Shown: positions 15,054 through 24,882, counted from the stretch's first letter. The stretch is 64,000 nucleotides of DNA from Leptospira abararensis (GCF_016918735.1 NZ_JAFFPR010000027.1:1-64000), one strand, 5' to 3'. The notes: generated by a model from the sequence alone, not told the origin. Numbers and translations are program-made.

Positions 15054-16526
15054 ATGAAGGTTACTTTAGTTGGAACGAACGATAAAGCTGGTGGCGCAGC
15101 TAGAGCTATGTATCGTTTACATCAGGCGCTGTTAGCTATAGGGATTCAGTCGCGAATATTATGTTTAAACAAATCTAATTATAGTTCACCGAAGGGTGAG
15201 ATATCTAAATTTAAGAACAATTTTTTTTCAAGAAAAAGTTATCCATTCTTACAAGACTTGATTAACGAAAATAGAACGCCTTTATCGAATACTCTCTTTT
15301 CCTATACTGATAGTATCAGTAATTTGGTTAATCATCCTTTCATTCAGGATGCCGATATTGTAAACCTTCATTGGGTAAGTTACTTTGTTTCAATAAAAGA
15401 TATTGGAAAACTATTAAAATTAGGCAAAAAAATCGTATGGACTTTACACGACGAATGGGCTTACACGGGAGGATGTCATTATACTTCCGGTTGTGATGGC
15501 TACCTAAATGATTGTAAATTTTGTCCGCAAGTAAATTCAAATATAGCTGCACTGCCAGAGCTAATCCATTCGGAAAAAACTCTCAATTTTTCTTCGGAAA
15601 TAAGCTTAGTTTCTCCCAGTCGTTGGTTAGCAGAAAAAGCTTCGCAAAGTTCTTTTTTTAAGGGAACGACCTTTCGAGTTATCCCAAATTCAATTGAGTC
15701 TGATTGGTTTACTAATAACAATCGATCGGAAGCAAGAGCTCAATTTGGCTATCCAGAGGATTGTTTTCTGATTGGTTTTGGTGCTGATTCTATTGGTGAA
15801 AAAAGAAAAGGATTTGTATACCTCTTAGAAGCGTTAAAAATTCTTTCGAAAAATAGAGAATGGAACGATGCCTACAAATCGAAGAAAATAGCTGTCCTTT
15901 TTTTTGGAAACTATAGTCATCGAGATGCTGAATTGGATAATTATGCGCAACATATTGGTTCATTTTCTGATGATCAAACATTAATATCTATATATAAGAT
16001 GTTAGATCTGTTTTTGATTCCATCTCTTGAAGATAATTTACCTAATACCCTATTGGAATCAATGGCTTCGGGGACTCCAGTTCTAGGTTTTCCTGTTGGT
16101 GGCCTGACTGAAATGATAACTCATAACAAGAATGGCTTTTTAACTGAATCTATTTCTGCTGAAGATTTAGCTAAGCAGATATTATTTTTATGGCAAAACA
16201 ATCTTCTATTAATGAATGTCGGTGCGGTAGCATCAGAATTCGCAAGATCTAGTTTTTCAATGAAGAAACAAGCAAATTTATATCGAGATTTTTTTGAGAT
16301 GGTTTTGTTAAAGAGTAATAATCGAATTTTGGATACAAATGCAAAAGAACAGCTAAAGAAAAGACAAAGGGATTTGAAGTTGAAATTTAATCTTGTTTAC
16401 AAAAAGTATATCGATAGTTTTACATATCGAAGAAGATTGCTTAATCTTTTGCTTAAAAATGATTTCCTCGCCAAAACATTCTTTTTTTTAAACAAAAGAT
16501 TTCATCTATTTTTTAGACTTAGTTAG
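15054..16526 (+). CDS. Glycosyltransferase family 4
   Basis: A 490-residue GT-B enzyme. The N-terminus MKVTLVGTNDKAGGAARA has the GGAA loop of WcaC-like GT4 proteins. LHWVSYF and WTLHDEWAYTGGCHYTSGC follow, with a Cys cluster (GCHYTSGC then CKFC) common in this subgroup. The donor site is DLFLIPSLEDNLPNTLLESM, the E-x7-E motif, then PVGGLTEM. The last 80 residues are basic and hydrophobic. It likely transfers a hexose during O-antigen unit assembly; donor unknown. Confidence 0.88.
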   Translation: MKVTLVGTNDKAGGAARAMYRLHQALLAIGIQSRILCLNKSNYSSPKGEISKFKNNFFSRKSYPFLQDLINENRTPLSNTLFSYTDSISNLVNHPFIQDADIVNLHWVSYFVSIKDIGKLLKLGKKIVWTLHDEWAYTGGCHYTSGCDGYLNDCKFCPQVNSNIAALPELIHSEKTLNFSSEISLVSPSRWLAEKASQSSFFKGTTFRVIPNSIESDWFTNNNRSEARAQFGYPEDCFLIGFGADSIGEKRKGFVYLLEALKILSKNREWNDAYKSKKIAVLFFGNYSHRDAELDNYAQHIGSFSDDQTLISIYKMLDLFLIPSLEDNLPNTLLESMASGTPVLGFPVGGLTEMITHNKNGFLTESISAEDLAKQILFLWQNNLLLMNVGAVASEFARSSFSMKKQANLYRDFFEMVLLKSNNRILDTNAKEQLKKRQRDLKLKFNLVYKKYIDSFTYRRRLLNLLLKNDFLAKTFFFLNKRFHLFFRLS

Positions 16527-16543
16527 GTTATTCTTGAGTTAAA

Positions 16544-17899
16544 ATGATATTTAGTACAGTTTTCTTTATTTTTATTTTTTTTCCGATCGTTTTTATCTTG
16601 TTTTCAATTGTAAAGCAGGAATATAAACTTTCATTGTTGCTTTTAGCGAGCATCTTTTTTTATTATTGGGGCGAACAAATCTTTGTATTTGTTATTATTG
16701 CTTCAATAGCTTTAAACTTTGCATTTGGGTTACTAGTTGAATTTTCCAAAAGAAAAAAATTTGTCCTAGGTCTTGGAATTATCGCAAACCTTTTACTTAT
16801 TATTTATTTCAAATATTCAAATTTCTTTGTATCAAATTTTTTAAATAGAAGTTTTCCCGGAATACATTTACCTTTGGGAATTTCCTTTTTTACCTTTCAG
16901 GGAATTTCGTATTTGGTTGATATCTATAGAAAGGATATTTACGCTGACCGCAATTTCCTGAGGTTCTCTTTCTATATTTCATTTTTCCCTCAACTTATTG
17001 CTGGGCCAATTGTACGTTACAGTGAGGTTCTGCATTCATTATCTCGGTTACGGAGTAGTTACGAAGAAACAATTTCAGGCTTACAATTGTTTTCAATTGG
17101 TCTTGCAAAAAAAGTAATCATTGCTAACACCCTTGGGATTTATGTTGATGAAGTTCTATCAGGTCACACGAATTCATTTGGATCTATTGTCACTTGGTTT
17201 GCGATCTTATCATATTCTTTTCAAATATATTTTGATTTTTCGGGTTATTCAGATATGGCGATTGGACTAGGTCGAATTTTTGGATTAACTTTTCCTAAAA
17301 ATTTTAATTTCCCTTACTCCTCCCTTAGTGTTCAAGATTTTTGGCGAAGATGGCATATTTCTCTTTCCGCCTGGTTTCGGGACTATCTGTATATTCCGCT
17401 TGGTGGAAATCGAGTGGGTTTTACTAGGCAGAATCTAAATTTGATAGTAGTATTTATTTGTTGTGGCTTTTGGCATGGAGCCAGTTGGAATTTTTTAATT
17501 TGGGGATTATATCATGGTTTTTTCCTAGTCCTGGAAAGGACGAAGTATCAGGATGTTGTTACAATTTTACCAAATTTTCTTAGGTTTCTATTAAATTTTA
17601 CCATTATTAATATCGGCTGGGTTTTCTTTCGGATCGAAGACATTAATGATTCTTTCAACTGCTTAGCTGCTATGTTCGGAAAAAATGGCTTTGGTATGTC
17701 CGAAGCCATCTCAATATTTGATATTCGATGGACGCTTGGGATACTATTAGCAATATTATTTGGTTTTGAATGGTCTTTTTTGAAAAAACTTTCTGAAAAT
17801 ATTGTGACCTCTCGTCTTTTTGCAGTTTCTGTTTTTTTAATTTCTATAATTTTTCTTATAGCAAATAATTATAATCCTTTTATCTACTTTAGGTTTTGA
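16544..17899 (+). CDS. MBOAT O-acyltransferase, AlgI-like
   Basis: A 451-residue polytopic membrane protein. DFSGYSDMAIGLGRIFGL, SVQDFWRRWHISLS, FRDYLYIPLGGNR and CGFWHGASWNFLIWGLYHG are the AlgI signature, with the catalytic MBOAT His near residue 311. AlgI moves acetyl groups across the inner membrane for polysaccharide O-acetylation. The next gene encodes an AlgX/AlgJ-like partner and overlaps by one base, so the pair is a complete acylation module for a surface glycan. Confidence 0.92.
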   Translation: MIFSTVFFIFIFFPIVFILFSIVKQEYKLSLLLLASIFFYYWGEQIFVFVIIASIALNFAFGLLVEFSKRKKFVLGLGIIANLLLIIYFKYSNFFVSNFLNRSFPGIHLPLGISFFTFQGISYLVDIYRKDIYADRNFLRFSFYISFFPQLIAGPIVRYSEVLHSLSRLRSSYEETISGLQLFSIGLAKKVIIANTLGIYVDEVLSGHTNSFGSIVTWFAILSYSFQIYFDFSGYSDMAIGLGRIFGLTFPKNFNFPYSSLSVQDFWRRWHISLSAWFRDYLYIPLGGNRVGFTRQNLNLIVVFICCGFWHGASWNFLIWGLYHGFFLVLERTKYQDVVTILPNFLRFLLNFTIINIGWVFFRIEDINDSFNCLAAMFGKNGFGMSEAISIFDIRWTLGILLAILFGFEWSFLKKLSENIVTSRLFAVSVFLISIIFLIANNYNPFIYFRF

Positions 17900-18939
17900 T
17901 GAAGAAATCGATAATTAATCTTATCCTCTTGTTACTCCTGATTCCAAGTTTAAACTTATTCCTTAAACTTATAGGAGATATCCCGTCTTCAGAGAAAAGA
18001 AATGAGATTTCTTTCGATCAAATACTAAATGCGGATTTAAAAGAGAAATTTGGATTAATCGAAGAATCTTTCGAGAAGAAATTCCCTGCCCGAAATTGGA
18101 TTATTGAAAAGTATAATTACTTTTTGTGGTTTTTTCTTCATTCAACGCCGAAACGTGGTGTAGTACAGGGTAAAGATGAGTGGCTTTTTATATTTCTCGG
18201 GAAAGGTGCAAGCGGGAGAGATTACTCATTTGATAAAAACGAGTTTTTACAATATAAAAATGGATTAGAAAAAATTCATAACTTATGTAATGAAAATAAT
18301 ATAAAATTCTACTCTGCGATTGTTCCAGAAAAATTTAATATTTATCCTGAGTATCTGTTTGAAGCAGATAACTCAACTATCAATAGAGACAAATACTTTA
18401 GGATTTTTAATGAGTTTAGTAAATCTTCGAGCGATACTTTGTTTTTTCATGAAGAATTAGTCGCTAGAAAAAAAACTCATAACGTTTATTATAAAACTGA
18501 TACTCATTGGAATAATTTAGCGGCCTTTATTGCAGCTAATAAAATTTTAACTAGGATGGCTTTGGACAATCCTAGAGTTCGTTCTCTGGATGAGACGCAA
18601 TTTACATTGCTTAAGGTTGGTACAAGCGGTCGCGATATTTCTGAGTTTCTTTCTCTTTCTCGCTATTTTAAAGACGATGAATACCTTTATATTCCTAAGC
18701 AAAATTTTCTGATGCAAAAAAATGGATTAAAGATTATGATCATTCATGACTCATACTTTTATCCGATGATCGAATATTTTAAGTATCAATTTCACCAGGT
18801 GGATACTTTGAATTTTGTTCAAAATGAGGGCCCGGTTAAATTTGATAAATTAATGAAAGCAAAACCAGACATCTTGTTATTTATAACCCTTGAAAGACAT
18901 ATTGGTAATTATGATCAAAGGGTGCATGGTCATCTATAA
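17899..18939 (+). CDS. AlgX/AlgJ-like SGNH O-acetyltransferase partner
   Basis: About 346 residues with an N-terminal membrane anchor or signal (KKSIINLILLLLLIPSLNLF). GVVQGKDEWLFI is the conserved entry motif of AlgX/AlgJ proteins, and YKTDTHWNNLAAFIAAN near residue 200 is the DxHW (Asp-His) half of the SGNH-like active site; IHDSYFYPMI would hold the Ser. In alginate systems this periplasmic enzyme receives acetyl from AlgI. I chose the ATG at 17899 (TGATG with the preceding stop); a TTG one codon upstream is also possible. Confidence 0.82.
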   Translation: MKKSIINLILLLLLIPSLNLFLKLIGDIPSSEKRNEISFDQILNADLKEKFGLIEESFEKKFPARNWIIEKYNYFLWFFLHSTPKRGVVQGKDEWLFIFLGKGASGRDYSFDKNEFLQYKNGLEKIHNLCNENNIKFYSAIVPEKFNIYPEYLFEADNSTINRDKYFRIFNEFSKSSSDTLFFHEELVARKKTHNVYYKTDTHWNNLAAFIAANKILTRMALDNPRVRSLDETQFTLLKVGTSGRDISEFLSLSRYFKDDEYLYIPKQNFLMQKNGLKIMIIHDSYFYPMIEYFKYQFHQVDTLNFVQNEGPVKFDKLMKAKPDILLFITLERHIGNYDQRVHGHL

Positions 18940-19086
18940 ATTAGTGATGAATCTGGTTTAGTTACCGAAGAAAAGGTATCTTTTTGATATGCTAAAAGTG
19001 TTTTTTCTGATTTTTAAGTAAGATATTATTTTATCTTTTCCGCATCGCGGTTATTATTTTAAGATTTTATATATTTGGTTATTCTT

Positions 19087-20319
19087 ATGTACGAATTAAT
19101 GAAAAAACATTCTGCTTTTACCCTCGGTATTCTTTTTGTAGCCCTGGTTTATTTTTTATCACGGCCAATGGGAACTTTGGATTCATATTGGGTGGTTCCG
19201 ACTAGTTTGAGCATCCTTGATGATTTTAATATGGATCTAGATGAATACAAGGCGTATGGCTTAGTAGATTCTTATTCGGCCATTCAAATTAATGGCCATT
19301 ACTTTAATTTTTTTCCCTATGGAATGAGCTTTTTAGTAATTCCATTTGTTGGGATTTCCAAACTCGCGGTGGATGATTCTTTCATTTTTCACTATCATCG
19401 ACATTTCGAAAAACTTTATGCTTCTGTGCTTGTAATTTTGAGTCTTTTTTTTCTGTATAAGTTGTTTTGCTATTATTTGTCTAAAAAACAATCGGCTTTC
19501 TTAATGGTTGTTATGGGGTTGTGCACTCCGCTATTTACGACGGGGAGCAGGGCATTATGGCAACATTCAGGTAGTGTGCTGATATTATCCTTGTCTTTGT
19601 TCATTTTGCTCTATTCCATTAAAGAAAAACCTCGATTTATCCCTTTGCTTGGTTTTTTATTATGTTTTTCATATATGATTAGGCCTACTAACATAATTCC
19701 ATTTGCTTTGTTATCGTGCTTTGTATGGTTTAAGTTTCCAAATCAAAGGTGGAAGTTTGTTATATCTATAATATTTACGATGTCGCTTTTTGTTTTTTTA
19801 AATATTTTAATATTTAATGATATTTTACCTCCTTATTACCGCTCAAATAGATTAAGCTTTGATTGGGAATTGTTTAAAACTGCGTTTATAGGAAATATTT
19901 TCAGCCCTAATAGGGGTTTGATTATTTGGTCTCCCTTTTTGTTATTTTCTATTTTGATTATTTTTGTGCTTAATAAAGACCGTTCCCTGTTTGTTTTAAC
20001 TCAACTGATTATTTTTTTGCACATAATTGCAATTTCAACTTTTCCGCATTGGTGGGGAGGTCATTCAGTTGGACCTCGATTTATGACTGATGTAATGCCG
20101 TTTTTCGCGATAATTATTTGCGTTGTTTACAAGAGGTATAGTTCCAATAATTTGTTTTTGGGTTTTTTCCTCCTTTTAGTTACTGTTTCATTGATAGTTC
20201 AATCTTCTGCTGTATTTTCGAAAAACACACAGCTTTGGAATATTCGTGGTACTGACGTAAATGATACGCCTGAACGAGTCTGGGATTGGAATCGGCCTCA
20301 GTTTTATCCTTTTGATTAA
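19087..20319 (+). CDS. Polytopic membrane protein, GT-C glycosyltransferase-like
   Basis: About 410 residues with some ten hydrophobic segments. SRPMGTLDSYWVVPTSLSIL and INGHYFNFFPYGMSFLVIPF form an extracytoplasmic first loop, much like the four GT-C proteins at 30-41 kb. GGHSVGPRFMTDVMP recalls the late loop motif of those proteins. It may use a polyprenyl-phosphate sugar donor in the periplasm. The reading frame is open from TTG 19075; ATG 19087 or 19099 are better starts, without clear Shine-Dalgarno. The AT-rich 147-base gap before it shows nothing I can name. Confidence 0.6.
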   Translation: MYELMKKHSAFTLGILFVALVYFLSRPMGTLDSYWVVPTSLSILDDFNMDLDEYKAYGLVDSYSAIQINGHYFNFFPYGMSFLVIPFVGISKLAVDDSFIFHYHRHFEKLYASVLVILSLFFLYKLFCYYLSKKQSAFLMVVMGLCTPLFTTGSRALWQHSGSVLILSLSLFILLYSIKEKPRFIPLLGFLLCFSYMIRPTNIIPFALLSCFVWFKFPNQRWKFVISIIFTMSLFVFLNILIFNDILPPYYRSNRLSFDWELFKTAFIGNIFSPNRGLIIWSPFLLFSILIIFVLNKDRSLFVLTQLIIFLHIIAISTFPHWWGGHSVGPRFMTDVMPFFAIIICVVYKRYSSNNLFLGFFLLLVTVSLIVQSSAVFSKNTQLWNIRGTDVNDTPERVWDWNRPQFYPFD

Positions 20320-20331
20320 CGGATCCAGGTT

Positions 20332-21246
20332 ATGAATCAGACGGACAACATTAAGATTATTTCAATAGTAACACCTTCTTTTCAGCAGGGAGAGTTTATC
20401 GAAAGAACTATCAATTCTGTTATTACTCAAGAAGGTGATTTTTTGCTCGATTACATCATTACTGATGGCGGCTCTCGAGATAATACTTTGCAGGTAATCC
20501 AAAAATACGATCTATTGATTTCTGAAGCTGAAGAAGTTTATAGAAACGATGACCTGGTATATAAAAAAATTCCACCAGGAAATAAACATTCTACGAACTG
20601 TCTTGGGATTAGTTTTCGTTGGGTGTCAGAAAAGGACAATGGGCAAACACATGCCATTAATAAAGGTTGGAAGCTGGCCGTAGGTTCTGTGATTGCTTGG
20701 CTCAATTCCGATGACGTATATTTACCCAAAGCTTTAGAAAAAGCTTATAAGGTATTGTCTGAGTCCGATCTAATGGGGCTTTATGGAATTGGCTTACATA
20801 TAGACAAAGAAGATCGTTTGATTGAATTTTATCCCATCGAACCATATTCTATGGATCGTTTGATTGATTACTGTATTATCTGCCAACCAACAGTTTTTCT
20901 GAAGAAAGAGGTATTAACCTCGGTAGGTTTCTTAAATGAAAGTCTTGGTTATTGTATGGACTATGAATATTGGTTGCGAATTGCAAAGAATTTTCCGTTT
21001 CAATTTTTAAGGGAGATCCTCGCTTGTACTAGAATTCACGAAAACACAAAAACAAGCCAAAACCTAAAAGTGCATCGAGAGATTGTTAAGATGCAGAAAC
21101 GAGTTATAGGAAAAACATCAAGACATTGGCTCTACCATTATTCATATTATCGATTGTCTGATTTGTTTCCCAGGTGGAAGGGGAGCCTTCTTTTGAAGTT
21201 AATGATCCGCATTCATTCTCTGATTCTTTGGATTATTTATCGTTAG
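20332..21246 (+). CDS. Glycosyltransferase family 2
   Basis: A 304-residue GT2 enzyme: ISIVTPSFQQGEFIERTI, YIITDGGSRDNTLQVI, KDNGQTHAINKGW and AWLNSDDVYLP (metal-binding DD) appear in canonical order, followed by QPTVFLKKEVL and YCMDYEYWLRIAK, the acceptor-side D-x-D-x-W-like segment. It is a soluble or peripheral cytoplasmic transferase. It begins 12 bases after the previous stop. Confidence 0.88.
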   Translation: MNQTDNIKIISIVTPSFQQGEFIERTINSVITQEGDFLLDYIITDGGSRDNTLQVIQKYDLLISEAEEVYRNDDLVYKKIPPGNKHSTNCLGISFRWVSEKDNGQTHAINKGWKLAVGSVIAWLNSDDVYLPKALEKAYKVLSESDLMGLYGIGLHIDKEDRLIEFYPIEPYSMDRLIDYCIICQPTVFLKKEVLTSVGFLNESLGYCMDYEYWLRIAKNFPFQFLREILACTRIHENTKTSQNLKVHREIVKMQKRVIGKTSRHWLYHYSYYRLSDLFPRWKGSLLLKLMIRIHSLILWIIYR

Positions 21247-21251
21247 TGATT

Positions 21252-21479
21252 ATGAAAAACATAGACTATATCAAAAAAAATGTTTGGCTACCCTATGGTG
21301 AAAAAATGATCCAAATTTTTTCTTTAGAGAAGGGTATTGTGAAAACTGCAATTTGTTTTAATGAACATATTCAGAAAAGTTTTCTTCTAGTAGATTTATT
21401 GGGAATCGAGTATTCGGTAAGTGAATTCGATATCCCATCAGATGAGAGAGAGTATAAAGCTTTTGAATCTTATCTTTGA
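21252..21479 (+). CDS. Small hypothetical protein, overlaps next gene
   Basis: A possible 75-residue protein starting at ATG 21252, five bases after the preceding stop, in another frame from the following glycosyltransferase and overlapping its 5' end. It has no membrane segment and no motif I recognise. The frame stays open upstream into the end of the preceding gene, which lowers its weight. It may be a real small protein, or a remnant of a gene trimmed by recombination. Confidence 0.35.
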   Translation: MKNIDYIKKNVWLPYGEKMIQIFSLEKGIVKTAICFNEHIQKSFLLVDLLGIEYSVSEFDIPSDEREYKAFESYL

Positions 21480-22749
21480 TATTTCAGTCCTTGCGTGGTC
21501 GATCCGAAGTAATAAGGCAAAAACAGGAATCTTTCGAGTCATCGAAAATTTGTTTTTTCAGTTTCTTAAAGATCCTGAAATTAATTTATATCTGACATCC
21601 ATCCATGGAAACATTAAAGATCTAAACGTTTACCTAAAAAAAGAAAATATTGAAATTTCAGAGGATCGCCTTTTAGTTCCCCAAAATCCATCAAAATTTA
21701 AGGATAAGTTGTTTCAGATTTATCTTTGGACCTACGGACTTTTTGATATAAAAGGCTATCCGCGACTCTCGAAGATTCTCCTATTCTTTCATAGTATCTT
21801 TGTTAAACGAATTCTTTCTATATTTGGTTTAACTTCCTATTTTTATCCAGTTCCACGTAAATATTTAACTGATTCTTTTATCTTTCATAGTACGTTTCTA
21901 CCAATTCCAGAATTTATACAAAACTCGAAAATTCGAAAAGTCATTACCATTTACGATTTAATCTCTATCCTTCACCCTAAGTTTTTTATTGGTAATCAAG
22001 ATCATGTGGTTTGGAAATTGGTTCGGGATCTCAATCCTGACACAAAAGTCATCACTATATCCGAACATAGCAAAAGAGACCTTCTTGAAGCAGGCATTGG
22101 TTTATCCGAGCACCAAGTGTTTGTTACCCCCTTAGCCCCAGCCAAACATTTTTATCAAGTTAGTTCTAAACAAAAGTTGGATACCGATTTGCGATTATTT
22201 GATCTAAAGCCTGGTGAATATATCCTCAGTGTGGCGACCCTGGAACCGAGAAAAAATCTAAAGGCTACGATCCATGCCTTTCTTCAGCTAAGTAATTTGG
22301 AATCAAACCCAAATCTTAAATTAGTGTTATTAGGTGGGAGAGGTTGGGGAGAAAATCTTGAAGAGATTTTATCTGGATATTCTGATTTATTGAAAGAGAA
22401 AATAGTCTTTCTTGGCTTTGTTTCCGATGAAAGTTTGGCTTCCCTTTATTCAGGAGCCAAATTTTTTGTTTACCTTTCTTTTTATGAAGGGTTTGGATTG
22501 CCACCTTTAGAAGCCATGTGCTGCGGAGTCCCTGTTTTAGTTTCCAACGCTTCCTCTTTACCTGAGGTTGTAGGTGATGCCGGTTTGTATGTGGATCCTT
22601 ATGATTTAAACTCTATCAAAACAGGAATGGAGAAGCTCCTAAATGAAGCAGAACTTAGAAAGTCTTTATCATCGTCTGCGCTTAAAAGGTCCGAATCATT
22701 TACATGGGAAAAAACAGCGAAGTTTACCAAAGAAGCTTATTTAATATAG
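21442..22749 (+). CDS. Glycosyltransferase family 4
   Basis: About 435 residues. The C-terminal half is a typical GT4 donor domain: YILSVATLEPRKNLKATIHA, VLLGGRGWGE, VFLGFVSDESLASLYSGA, YEGFGLPPLEAMCCGVPV (E-x7-E) and PEVVGDAGLYVDP. The N-terminal half begins LNLIFDISVLAWS, followed by KTGIFRVIENL, the acceptor side. Start is uncertain: GTG 21421, ATG 21442 and TTG 21463 are all in frame; TTG 21463 has a GAGAG stretch upstream. The next gene encodes a related GT4. Donor and acceptor sugars are not known. Confidence 0.87.
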   Translation: MRESIKLLNLIFDISVLAWSIRSNKAKTGIFRVIENLFFQFLKDPEINLYLTSIHGNIKDLNVYLKKENIEISEDRLLVPQNPSKFKDKLFQIYLWTYGLFDIKGYPRLSKILLFFHSIFVKRILSIFGLTSYFYPVPRKYLTDSFIFHSTFLPIPEFIQNSKIRKVITIYDLISILHPKFFIGNQDHVVWKLVRDLNPDTKVITISEHSKRDLLEAGIGLSEHQVFVTPLAPAKHFYQVSSKQKLDTDLRLFDLKPGEYILSVATLEPRKNLKATIHAFLQLSNLESNPNLKLVLLGGRGWGENLEEILSGYSDLLKEKIVFLGFVSDESLASLYSGAKFFVYLSFYEGFGLPPLEAMCCGVPVLVSNASSLPEVVGDAGLYVDPYDLNSIKTGMEKLLNEAELRKSLSSSALKRSESFTWEKTAKFTKEAYLI

Positions 22750-22753
22750 CCCT

Positions 22754-23956
22754 ATGAAAGTTTTAATTGATCATCAAATTTTCTTTCAAAATCGATATGG
22801 CGGGATTTCGAAAATTTTTTCTGAAGTAATCCGAAGATTAAAAGAGAAAAAAATCGAATTTGATACATCAGTGTCCATAGAGGAATATACGAAGGGTATC
22901 CTTCTTGATCCTGAAACTAAATTACGAGTGAACAGACCTCCTTTTTTCTCTTTGGCAACTCTCTATTTTTGGATTCTATCCACTTTCAAGTTCTTGCGAT
23001 TATCGAATCCGGAGTTTCTTATAAAACGAGAAAGTGGGATTTTAAAAAAAAGCTTAAATCGAAGTATTTTAAAATTCAATGCAAAAGTAAATAATGCTTT
23101 ATCCAATCACGATTTTACGGTATTTCATCCCACTTACTTCCAGAATTATTACCTTTCGCATTTGAGAAAAAGTAAAACAAAAATGGTGATTACTGTCTAT
23201 GATTGTGTGCATGAACTTTTCCCGGAATATTATGGATTGAATAATTTCATTTTAAAGAACCGAAAGAGTTTATGCGAAGCGGCAGACCATATCATTTGTA
23301 TTTCTGAAACTACAAAAAAAGATTTAATCAAACTGTATCCGGCGATTTCTAAAGATAAGATTTCGATAATCTATTTAGCAGGGGATTTGAGTGCCGAGCC
23401 GGAAACTTCCGTTCCCTTTGCCAATTATATTTTGTTTGTTGGAAATCGTTCCGACTATAAGAATTTCAAGGTTCTTTTGGATGCATTCGCTCTCATTGCA
23501 CAAAAGAAAGATTTACAATTGGTTTGCGCGGGTGGTGGAAAGTTTCGAAGAAGAGAAAAACAATGGATCTCAAGACTTGGATTAGAAGCCGTGGTTCATC
23601 AGGTAAATTTTGAGTCTGAAAGTATTTTAGCAAATTTTTATCGAAAAGCAAAGGTTTTTGTCTATCCTTCTTTGTATGAAGGTTTCGGAATTCCTCTCCT
23701 TGAGGCAATGTCTGTTGGTTGTCCTGTCCTTTGTAGTTCAATTGAAGTTTTCCGCGAAGTGGCAGGAAATGCGGCCATGTATTTTGATCCAAAGGATCAT
23801 TTTGATTTACAAACAAAACTTTTAGCGTTACTCAATTCCGATACAAAAAGAAAAGAACTCATAGAAAATGGATATATTCGTAAAAAAAAGTTCTCATGGA
23901 ATCAGTGTACTGATGAACATATTCAGATTTACCAATCACTGAGTCATCAGCAATGA
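22754..23956 (+). CDS. Glycosyltransferase family 4
   Basis: A 400-residue GT-B enzyme. MKVLIDHQIFFQNRYGGISK is the N-terminal glycine loop, VITVYDCVHELFPEYY is the acceptor domain segment that parallels the preceding GT4, and ILFVGNRSDYKNFKVLLDA, YPSLYEGFGIPLLEAMSVG and EVAGNAAMYFDP form the donor site. It is probably a paralogue of its upstream neighbour. The stop overlaps the next ATG (ATGA). Confidence 0.88.
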   Translation: MKVLIDHQIFFQNRYGGISKIFSEVIRRLKEKKIEFDTSVSIEEYTKGILLDPETKLRVNRPPFFSLATLYFWILSTFKFLRLSNPEFLIKRESGILKKSLNRSILKFNAKVNNALSNHDFTVFHPTYFQNYYLSHLRKSKTKMVITVYDCVHELFPEYYGLNNFILKNRKSLCEAADHIICISETTKKDLIKLYPAISKDKISIIYLAGDLSAEPETSVPFANYILFVGNRSDYKNFKVLLDAFALIAQKKDLQLVCAGGGKFRRREKQWISRLGLEAVVHQVNFESESILANFYRKAKVFVYPSLYEGFGIPLLEAMSVGCPVLCSSIEVFREVAGNAAMYFDPKDHFDLQTKLLALLNSDTKRKELIENGYIRKKKFSWNQCTDEHIQIYQSLSHQQ

Positions 23957-24882
23957 AACAAAATCAGCCTTTAGTATCAATCATTACAGTGGTTCGCAAT
24001 GCAGAAGAGACAATCCTAAGGACAATAAATTCTGCTTTAATTCAAAAGAATGTAGATTTTGAAGTTCTTGTCTGGGATGGGTTGAGTACAGATAGAACTG
24101 TAGAAAAATTAAAAAACCTAGAGAATGAAATCAGATTTTTTTCGGGTAAAGATTCTGGTGTTTATGATGCGATGAATCGGTCTTTAAAATTAGCAAAGGG
24201 GAAATGGATACTTTTTCTCAATGCCGACGACTATTTTTTAAATGATCACGCTTTAGAAAAATTAGTAAACTTAGCCAGACAAGGGAACTATGATTATGTT
24301 TGTGGTTTTGCAAGTATGTTCTTTGGACTAAAAGTTTGGAGACCAAAAACCTTAACGGATTTCGATTTTTTTGTCGGAAATCCTTCCAACCACCAAGCCT
24401 ATCTTTGTAAAAAATCTGCCTATCTTCGCTTAGGTGGTTTTGATTTGCAGTATAAATATTCGGCAGATGTAGATTTTATGTTTCGGGTAATCAAATCTGG
24501 GTATAGGGGAGGAGTGGTTTCTGAACCTATCGTACACTATTCGTTAGGTGGTATTTCCACTAAGAATGTAAGTCGCGGAGTAAGCGAGTTGGAAAAAATT
24601 ATGGCAAAGTTTCTCAACTCGGATATCGAATTTGCTAGGGAGTGCCGATTTGTATTTCATGAGGGTAAAATTCCTTCAAAATCCTTTATGGATAGACTAA
24701 TTTCCTTTAGATGGACTGAGTCGCAGTTATTACAATTAGTTTTGTATTTTGGGACAAAGTATAGTTGGGAAGAAACACCGCATTTTTTCAAGCTTCTCCA
24801 TTTAACGCGTAATTTAGTTCGTTCTATTCTCAGAAAAGCTGTTTTTCAAATTTTAAAAATATTACCAAATCGAGTTTTATGA
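23953..24882 (+). CDS. Glycosyltransferase family 2
   Basis: A 309-residue GT2 enzyme. VSIITVVRNAEETILRTI, VWDGLSTDRTVEKL, KDSGVYDAMNRSLKLAKG and FLNADDYF are the canonical motifs of WcaE-like GT2 proteins, where the SGVYDAMN stretch is diagnostic. KYSADVDFMFRV is the acceptor-side segment. It is coupled to both neighbours by 4-base overlaps and lies directly before UDP-galactopyranose mutase, so it could be one of the enzymes that uses UDP-galactofuranose; that is speculative. Confidence 0.88.
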   Translation: MKQNQPLVSIITVVRNAEETILRTINSALIQKNVDFEVLVWDGLSTDRTVEKLKNLENEIRFFSGKDSGVYDAMNRSLKLAKGKWILFLNADDYFLNDHALEKLVNLARQGNYDYVCGFASMFFGLKVWRPKTLTDFDFFVGNPSNHQAYLCKKSAYLRLGGFDLQYKYSADVDFMFRVIKSGYRGGVVSEPIVHYSLGGISTKNVSRGVSELEKIMAKFLNSDIEFARECRFVFHEGKIPSKSFMDRLISFRWTESQLLQLVLYFGTKYSWEETPHFFKLLHLTRNLVRSILRKAVFQILKILPNRVL

